The notes under the pieces were generated by a model. The model ran no database searches and had not been told where the DNA came from. It saw only the letters and a program-made list of their open reading frames with translations. A stretch of 13,302 bases of DNA from Actinomycetota bacterium (GTDB lineage: Bacteria > Actinomycetota > Thermoleophilia > Gaiellales > Gaiellaceae), in assembly GCA_005883365.1 (NCBI GenBank), contig VAXA01000041.1, positions 1 to 13,302 of the forward strand, written 5' to 3'. How positions within the stretch are numbered: position 1 is the stretch's first letter; each line of letters opens with the position of its first letter. The translations under genes and the position numbers were made by a program. This document shows, one piece after another, positions 7,229 to 11,984 of the stretch.

Positions 7229-7267
7229 AGCCCTGCTCTGGCGGAGTCTTCCGTTGGCGCGCAGGCT
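7229..7267. terminator. Bipartite hairpin between tRNA and convergent operon end
   Basis: An outer stem, AGCC-C-TGC with GCAGGCT (one bulged C), encloses an inner stem CTGGCGGA/TCCGTTGG (with G-T wobbles) and loop GTCT. It fills the 60-base gap between the tRNA and the stop of the minus-strand operon, so it may end transcription from either side. There is no T-tract. Confidence 0.35.
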
Positions 7268-7278
7268 ACGGCTGATGC

Positions 7279-8196
7279 TCACCGGAGCGCACCGTCGGAG
7301 TGGGCGACGACGTATCCGAGCATGCGGCGCATGTTGATTTGGTTCACGTGGGTGGCGTTGGACCAGTCGGAGTCGGTGCCGCCCCAGGTGTGGATGTTCT
7401 CGCAGTCGACTACGGCGAAGTCGTAGCGTCTCCGGAGACTGCGTAGATAGGCGAACGATGTGGCTGCGACGGGGTTGCCGTACCGCTCGAGCTCGGCGTA
7501 GACGCTTGGGTAGAGCGGGTTGAAGACGATCACGGGCCGTTCGCCGCGCGCGATCAGGTAGGCGAGCAGGTGCTCGAACAGCTTGAAGCGCTTGGTGTCG
7601 TAGTCCGGCGCCACGGGCGGGTTTTGCTGGATGCCGGCAACGATGGCGGCCGCCCGTGCCTTCACTTTCTGTACGTGCTCAGCGGAAGGGGGCCAGATCT
7701 TGCCCGGTAGAGATCCGTCCGGCCGGTAGCCCGTGAACGGATGCTTCGGCCACGCGACCTTGAGGGGCTGGTTGTTGAGGTAGGGAGCCACTTCCTGCAG
7801 GTAGTGCTCTCCGCGGGGATCGGCCTCGGTGCGCGGGTCCGGGATGTTGCCCGCCAGACCGGCGCTGACGAACCAGATGTAGCGACGTTTCTGGCCGGGG
7901 AAGCGGTCGGCGGCGTAGCGGGTGAACACCCAGGCGTCGGGGGCCGTCCCTCCCATCACGGCGGCGTTGAAGCCAGTGTGTCCGGTCAGGCGTTGCAGAT
8001 ATGACGGCTCGGCTTGGCGGCCGCGCGAGTCGCCGAGGATCAGAATCTGCGGGCCGTGCGCGAGCTTCCCGATCAGGTCGAGCTTGATCGAGCGGTCGGT
8101 CGGTGGCGGGTTCGAGGCCGCGCTCACGCTCGCAACGGCGAGGGCGGCGAGAACGACGACGAGTGGAAGAACGCGGCGGGGTCGGCGGGCTGTCAT
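7279..8196 (-). CDS. Secreted SGNH-like protein, paralogue 1, of O-acylation operon
   Basis: The 305-residue product begins with an arginine-rich signal peptide or anchor (about residues 1-27), so it acts outside the membrane. ILILGDSRG places a candidate nucleophile S57 in the SGNH block I. A late motif DSDWSNATHVN puts a histidine at H283 where block V normally reads Asp-x-x-His, but the aspartate position is N280. The middle is closely similar to the SGNH protein at 9545-10639 (SIKLDL, GPQILILGDSRGRQAEPS, NAAV, AADRFP, QKRRYIWF, VDCENI, TWGGT). Such proteins accept an acyl group from an MBOAT partner and place it on a polysaccharide, as in the AlgJ/AlgX pattern. It is the last operon gene, one base after the MBOAT stop and without a clear Shine-Dalgarno site, so it is probably translated by coupling. 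The exact acceptor is unknown. Confidence 0.82.
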   Translation of the reverse strand: MTARRPRRVLPLVVVLAALAVASVSAASNPPPTDRSIKLDLIGKLAHGPQILILGDSRGRQAEPSYLQRLTGHTGFNAAVMGGTAPDAWVFTRYAADRFPGQKRRYIWFVSAGLAGNIPDPRTEADPRGEHYLQEVAPYLNNQPLKVAWPKHPFTGYRPDGSLPGKIWPPSAEHVQKVKARAAAIVAGIQQNPPVAPDYDTKRFKLFEHLLAYLIARGERPVIVFNPLYPSVYAELERYGNPVAATSFAYLRSLRRRYDFAVVDCENIHTWGGTDSDWSNATHVNQINMRRMLGYVVAHSDGALR

Positions 8197-8197
8197 C

Positions 8198-9532
8198 TCA
8201 GAACTGGAAGTAGATGAAGGGGTGGGGCTGGGAGATGGTCATGACGGCGATCGCGGCTGCAATGCCGACCGCAACCCCCTGCCAGACGCGCGGCCGAAGC
8301 CTGATCTGCCACGTGTTGGGGGCGACGTTGACGAACAGGAGCAATGCGGCCATCGAGAGCGCGAACCTGGCCGGCAGGAGCGCATGGAGTCGGGCGGGCC
8401 CGTCGAGCCCGTGCAGGCCGAGCATCGAGGAGAGCACGTCGCCGGCGACGCCGAGGCTCGGCGAGCGGAAGATGACGAAGGCGGCACAGACGAGCAGGAA
8501 GGTGACGACACGGTTCAGGGCGGTGCTCGCGGGCGTCAAGCCGGCTCTGCGCAGAACGGCGTGACTGCCGAGGAAGAGGCCGTGCACGAGCCCCCAGACG
8601 ACGAACGTCCAGGCTGCGCCGTGCCAGAGGCCGGCCAGGAACATCGTCACCACGAGGTTGAGCACCGTCCGCTTCGCTCCCCGCTGCGAGCCGCCGAGCG
8701 GAATGAACAGGTAGTCGCGGAACCAGGAGGACAGGCTCATGTGCCAGCGGCGCCAGAAGTCCGAGATGTTCTCGGCCTTGAACGGGGAGTTGAAGTTCTG
8801 GGGGAACCGGAAACCGAGCAGCCACGCGAGGCCGACGGCCATGTCCGAGTAGCCGGAGAAGTCGAAGTAGAGCTGCAACGAGTAGCCGACGGCCGCCGCC
8901 CAGCCGGTGAGGAGGCCGAGATGGGCATGGCCGGCGTACAGCTTCGAGACGTAGGGGTGCAACTGGTCGGCGATCAGCAGCTTCTTCACGAGTCCGCACG
9001 AGAGGAAGAAGAAGCGGACGATCGGGCCGGCGATCAGGTGCGGGAAGAGACCGACGAAGGTCGTGTACTCGAGCATGCTCCGCGTCGGCTCGACGCGGCG
9101 ACGGAAGATGTCGATCGTGTACGACATCGAGTTGAACGTGTAGAACGAGATGCCGATCGGCAGCAGGATGTGCAGCGACGGCAGCCCGGCTCCCAGCCCG
9201 AGGGCGGAGCCGATCCCGTTCAGGGAGCCGAAGAAGAAGCCCGCGTACTTGAAGTAGGCGAGGATGCCGACGTTCGTCGCCAGCGAGGTGGCGAGCAGGA
9301 GCCGTCGCCGCGGTTCGCTCTCGCTGGCCGCGATCCAGCGGCCGGCCACGAAGTCCACTGAGGTGGCGCCGATCAGCACCGGCAGGTAGCGCCAGTCCCA
9401 CCAGGCGTAGAAGAACCAGGAGGCGCTGGTCAGGAAGGCGAGCCGCAGCCGCCTCCAGCGGGTCAGCCCCCACCAGCCGACGAGCACCGCCGGCAGGAAG
9501 GCGAACAGGAACACGTAGCTGTTGAAGAGCAT
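8198..9532 (-). CDS. MBOAT-family membrane O-acyltransferase (AlgI/DltB type)
   Basis: This 444-residue multi-pass protein has the family landmarks in order: LLPIGISFYTFNSMSYTID (about 123-141), HLIAGPIVR (165-173), GLVKKLLIAD (180-189), LYFDFSGYSDMA (221-232), NFNSPFKAENISDFWRRWHMSLSSW (H264), RDYLFIPLGG, and GLWHGAAWTF with the presumed catalytic H304. MBOAT proteins move acyl groups across the cytoplasmic membrane to extracellular acceptors together with SGNH partners. Two such partners flank it, one before (12-base gap) and one after (one-base gap). The loop that normally separates GPIVR from the FF..GL.KK helix, around thirty residues in relatives as I recall them, is missing: R173 runs straight into FFFLSCGL. 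The donor is probably acetyl-CoA by analogy; the acceptor glycan is unknown. Confidence 0.93.
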   Translation of the reverse strand: MLFNSYVFLFAFLPAVLVGWWGLTRWRRLRLAFLTSASWFFYAWWDWRYLPVLIGATSVDFVAGRWIAASESEPRRRLLLATSLATNVGILAYFKYAGFFFGSLNGIGSALGLGAGLPSLHILLPIGISFYTFNSMSYTIDIFRRRVEPTRSMLEYTTFVGLFPHLIAGPIVRFFFLSCGLVKKLLIADQLHPYVSKLYAGHAHLGLLTGWAAAVGYSLQLYFDFSGYSDMAVGLAWLLGFRFPQNFNSPFKAENISDFWRRWHMSLSSWFRDYLFIPLGGSQRGAKRTVLNLVVTMFLAGLWHGAAWTFVVWGLVHGLFLGSHAVLRRAGLTPASTALNRVVTFLLVCAAFVIFRSPSLGVAGDVLSSMLGLHGLDGPARLHALLPARFALSMAALLLFVNVAPNTWQIRLRPRVWQGVAVGIAAAIAVMTISQPHPFIYFQF

Positions 9533-9544
9533 CCGCCACCGCCC

Positions 9545-10639
9545 TCAGCGCAGCACCCCGTGCGAGTGGGCGACGATGTAGCGAAGCTCGCGGCGCATGT
9601 TCGCGCGGTTGACGTGCGAAGCGTTCGACCAGTCGTCGGTCGTGCCTCCCCACGTTCGGATGTTCTCGCAGTCGACCAGGACGAACCGGAACCGCTTGTG
9701 CAGCTGCGCGATCTTCTCCAGCGTGGCGCGACGGGCCGGGAAACCATCTTTCTCTTGCGCGGCGAGCACGCTCGGGTAGATCGGGTTGAGCACGATCACC
9801 GGCACCTCGCCGCGCTTGTTCATGAAGCCGAGCATCCGCTCGAGGTAGGAGAAGCGCCGGGGATCGGCGAGGTCGTGGCGCGCCTGCGCGAGCGTCTCGC
9901 GGTGCGCCCGTACAAGAGCGAGCCGCGCACGGACCGCCCGGCTCAGCGACTTGGCGTGCTCGGGCAGGTAGTGGAGCGACTGCTTCGTGAGCGATCCATC
10001 CGGGTTGTAGTGGATACGCGTGTGGCAAGCGGCGAGCACGCACTTCTCGAACACCCGCACGGACGCCTTCGTCGCTTCAGTGCTCAAGTACGTCTTGACG
10101 TCGCCGAGACCGAAGCTGGGGCCGCGTACGTACCGGCGTGCGCGCGGATCCTGCGCGAGCTGTGGCTGCACGTCGCCGCTGGCCAGGCCGATGTCCGTGA
10201 ACCAGATATAGCGGCGCTTCTGATGGGGGAACCGGTCGGCGGCGAAGCGGACGAACACGTACGCCTCGGGCGCCGAGCCGCCGGTGACCGCTGCGTTGAA
10301 GGCGGTATGCCCGGTCAACCGGTGCAGGAACGAGGGCTCTGCCTGGCGGCCACGCGAGTCGCCGAGGATCAGGATCTGCGGACCGCGCTTCAGGTGCTCG
10401 AGCAGGTCGAGCTTGATCGACCGGTCCGGCTCCACGGCCGTCGGCACGATGCCGGTGCCGGCGAGTGCGAACGGGTCGACGATGATGTTGAAGGCCAGCA
10501 CGACCGCGAGCACCGCGAAGAACGAGCCGAGGAAGCCGACGAGAAACCGGTGCTGTCCGACTGCCGCGGACGCCTCCGCGGCCAAGGCGGAGGAGCCGAG
10601 CACCCCTCCGCCTTCCGCAATCGCCTGGCCCGAGCTCAT
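9545..10639 (-). CDS. Membrane-anchored SGNH-like protein, paralogue 2, of O-acylation operon
   Basis: The product has 364 residues. A cytoplasmic-looking N-terminus precedes one membrane helix at about 31-55, then an extracellular SGNH-like domain with GDSRG (S95) in block I and DDWSNASHVN at the end (H342, with N339 at the usual aspartate position). It shares long identical stretches with the 305-residue paralogue downstream of the MBOAT gene but has an extra segment at about 140-210 and a different anchor. The pair of SGNH proteins around one MBOAT recalls AlgJ and AlgX around AlgI. Inferred role: transfer of an acyl group to a surface glycan. Its ATG lies five bases after the stop of the binding-protein gene, so they share a transcript. 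No strong ribosome binding site is visible. Confidence 0.83.
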   Translation of the reverse strand: MSSGQAIAEGGGVLGSSALAAEASAAVGQHRFLVGFLGSFFAVLAVVLAFNIIVDPFALAGTGIVPTAVEPDRSIKLDLLEHLKRGPQILILGDSRGRQAEPSFLHRLTGHTAFNAAVTGGSAPEAYVFVRFAADRFPHQKRRYIWFTDIGLASGDVQPQLAQDPRARRYVRGPSFGLGDVKTYLSTEATKASVRVFEKCVLAACHTRIHYNPDGSLTKQSLHYLPEHAKSLSRAVRARLALVRAHRETLAQARHDLADPRRFSYLERMLGFMNKRGEVPVIVLNPIYPSVLAAQEKDGFPARRATLEKIAQLHKRFRFVLVDCENIRTWGGTTDDWSNASHVNRANMRRELRYIVAHSHGVLR

Positions 10640-10644
10640 CGGAA

Positions 10645-11655
10645 CTACCCGAGGTACTGGGCCAGGTTGGCCTTCGTGATCGTGAGCGGCTTCCCGAGCC
10701 GCAGCTCCTGGTTGTGGCTGTAGTAATGGACGGTGCCTACGGGGCCGCCGACGTCGTAGCTGCCGGGCGCGAGGCTGTGGCCGCCGGCGAGATAGTCCGC
10801 CGCCCAGACGGTCAGATAACCGAGCTTGGCTGGATCAGCCTCGCAGACGATCTCTTCTGCACCGCGTCGGACGTACCGCGCGAGGCCTGGGTCCACGGGC
10901 AGACAACCACCGTTGCCTGCAGCGAAGACCTTCCCGAGCTTTCGCGCATGAATGATCGCCTGCGGCAGGACATACGATTCGGCCGGACAAACCGCGATCA
11001 GGCCGCGCAGGCGCCGATGAGTCTTGATCAGGTGCTTGAACATTGCGGTCTCCTGCGGGTTGCCGCTGTCGTCCCCGAAGACGACCGCCACCCGCTTCAT
11101 GCGCGGATAGCGCGTGGGCACGTACTTCTCGATCGCCTTGAGCCAGGTGTGCACGATCGGGTTAGCCGGTCGGCAAGGGACGATCACGTACTGACCCTTG
11201 CCGCCAATCTGGGAGGCGAGCGCGTCGGCGAGCGCCTGAGCGTAGGCGGCGACCCCCGACTGGTTGACCCAGACGCTGTTGCTTCCGGGAATGCTGCCCT
11301 CGAAGGAGAGCGTCGGGATCCCGGCCGCCTGCGCCTGCGCCAGAACGGGCTTTAGGGCCGCGGGATGGTCTGTCGGGTCGACGGCGATCGCGTCGACGTG
11401 CCGCGCAATCAGCGATTTGATCGTGCTGATCTGTGTCGCGGCCTCGTCGGCCACTTCAATGAGGAGCCGATCGCCGAGCGCCGCCGAGGCTGCCTCAGCG
11501 TTCGTCTGCACCGGATCGTAGTAACTGTTCGTCCCTCGCACGAGCGCGATCGTGCGCTGCGCTTTTGTGGCGCCACTCGAGGTGCTCGCGACCAGCCCCG
11601 CTGCCGCCGCCACCGCGGCTACGAGGGTTGCCATTGCTGCGAATCGCTTATTCAT
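10645..11655 (-). CDS. Sugar-type periplasmic binding protein (type 1 fold), orphan
   Basis: The 336-residue product begins with a Sec-type signal (about residues 1-28) and continues as a type 1 periplasmic binding protein: TIALVRGTNSYYDPVQTNAEAA, then a hinge-type ARHVDAIAVDPTDHPAALKPVLAQAQAAGIPTLSFEG region (over the usual D-x-D-P pattern), and later AVVFGDDSGNPQETAMFKHL and RLRGLIAVCPAESYVLPQAI. It resembles RhaS/LsrB-like and simple-sugar binding proteins. No lipobox cysteine is present, which is unusual for an actinobacterial binding protein. No ABC permease or ATPase is seen nearby. ATG 11655 is chosen because of the strong AAGGAGG site seven bases upstream (11669-11663) and the ATGA overlap with the small upstream gene; longer readings of the frame have no signal peptide. 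The partner may be the acylation machine. Confidence 0.88.
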   Translation of the reverse strand: MNKRFAAMATLVAAVAAAAGLVASTSSGATKAQRTIALVRGTNSYYDPVQTNAEAASAALGDRLLIEVADEAATQISTIKSLIARHVDAIAVDPTDHPAALKPVLAQAQAAGIPTLSFEGSIPGSNSVWVNQSGVAAYAQALADALASQIGGKGQYVIVPCRPANPIVHTWLKAIEKYVPTRYPRMKRVAVVFGDDSGNPQETAMFKHLIKTHRRLRGLIAVCPAESYVLPQAIIHARKLGKVFAAGNGGCLPVDPGLARYVRRGAEEIVCEADPAKLGYLTVWAADYLAGGHSLAPGSYDVGGPVGTVHYYSHNQELRLGKPLTITKANLAQYLG

Positions 11656-11918
11656 CTCGGTTCCTCCTTCCGGCGGCTGATCCGCCAGGCGACTTTCACG
11701 TGGGGTTGGTCGGTCGCGATCGTGAAGCGGCCGTCCTCGAGTTCCGCGGTGACGCGGGCGCTGCTGGGCGGTTCGAGGTCGCGCAGCTCGTACTCGAGCG
11801 GCGGTTCCAGCTGCCCTGCCTCGGTCGGGAGGCGGACGGTGGCGTAGCCGTGGCCGTCCGTCCAGACTTGCCCGTGGTACGAGGCGGGCGAGGATGCAGT
11901 CGGATCGGCCGTGCCCAT
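11652..11918 (-). CDS. Small protein resembling the C-terminal beta domain of larger surface or tail-fibre-like proteins
   Basis: The 88-residue product ends four bases inside the next gene (ATGA overlap), and its 3' end carries that gene's Shine-Dalgarno site, so it is very likely translated. The sequence pattern YHGQVWTDGHGYATVRLP, then YELRDL, then GRFTIATDQPHVKVAWRI matches, in my memory, the end domain of larger secreted or fibre-like proteins (typical form: Y-G-V-TD..G.A.V.LP ... YQL ... F.I.T..PNVKVSW). Here only that end domain remains. An in-frame TGA lies a few codons upstream of ATG 11918, so no longer version exists in this frame. It could be a shrunken gene remnant or a real stand-alone module. 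It has no signal peptide, which favours a remnant or a cytoplasmic role. Confidence 0.6.
   Translation of the reverse strand: MGTADPTASSPASYHGQVWTDGHGYATVRLPTEAGQLEPPLEYELRDLEPPSSARVTAELEDGRFTIATDQPHVKVAWRISRRKEEPR
11663..11669 (-). promoter_or_regulatory. Strong ribosome binding site that fixes the binding-protein start
   Basis: AAGGAGG on the minus strand lies seven bases before ATG 11655. It is by far the best Shine-Dalgarno site in the operon, so the binding protein is probably made in larger amounts than its neighbours. Confidence 0.8.
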
Positions 11919-11942
11919 GGCCGATCACGATGGGCAGCCCGG

Positions 11943-11975
11943 GTAATAGTTCGCTCAGGACCGGATTAGGACCGG
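11943..11975 (-). promoter_or_regulatory. Candidate SARP operator and -10 element for the O-acylation operon
   Basis: Two perfect direct repeats of AGGACCGG (plus strand 11957-11964 and 11968-11975; read as CCGGTCCT on the minus strand) lie 11 bp apart. On the minus strand the nearer copy is followed by exactly eight bases and then TATTAC (11948-11943), a reasonable -10. SARP activators are known to bind 7-bp-class direct repeats with 11-bp spacing whose last copy is 8 bp from the -10 element. No good -35 is seen, as expected at such activator-dependent promoters. A SARP gene starts nine bases beyond the repeats on the other strand. The predicted transcript begins about 18 bases before ATG 11918. 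Confidence 0.6.
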
Positions 11976-11984
11976 CGCTCGGCT

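Noticed and set aside
7148..7278. tRNA-Gln as an integration site for a mobile island to its right
   Set aside because: I found no second copy of the tRNA 3' end in the window and no integrase or transposase gene.
7922..9361. 479-codon plus-strand frame antisense to the SGNH and MBOAT genes
   Set aside because: Composition is dominated by Glu, Arg, Gly and Ala with no recognisable domain; the minus-strand MBOAT motifs are unmistakable.
11656..11928. N-terminal extension of the sugar-binding protein
   Set aside because: The extra stretch is Arg/Pro-rich with no signal peptide, whereas ATG 11655 has a strong Shine-Dalgarno site and a proper signal sequence.
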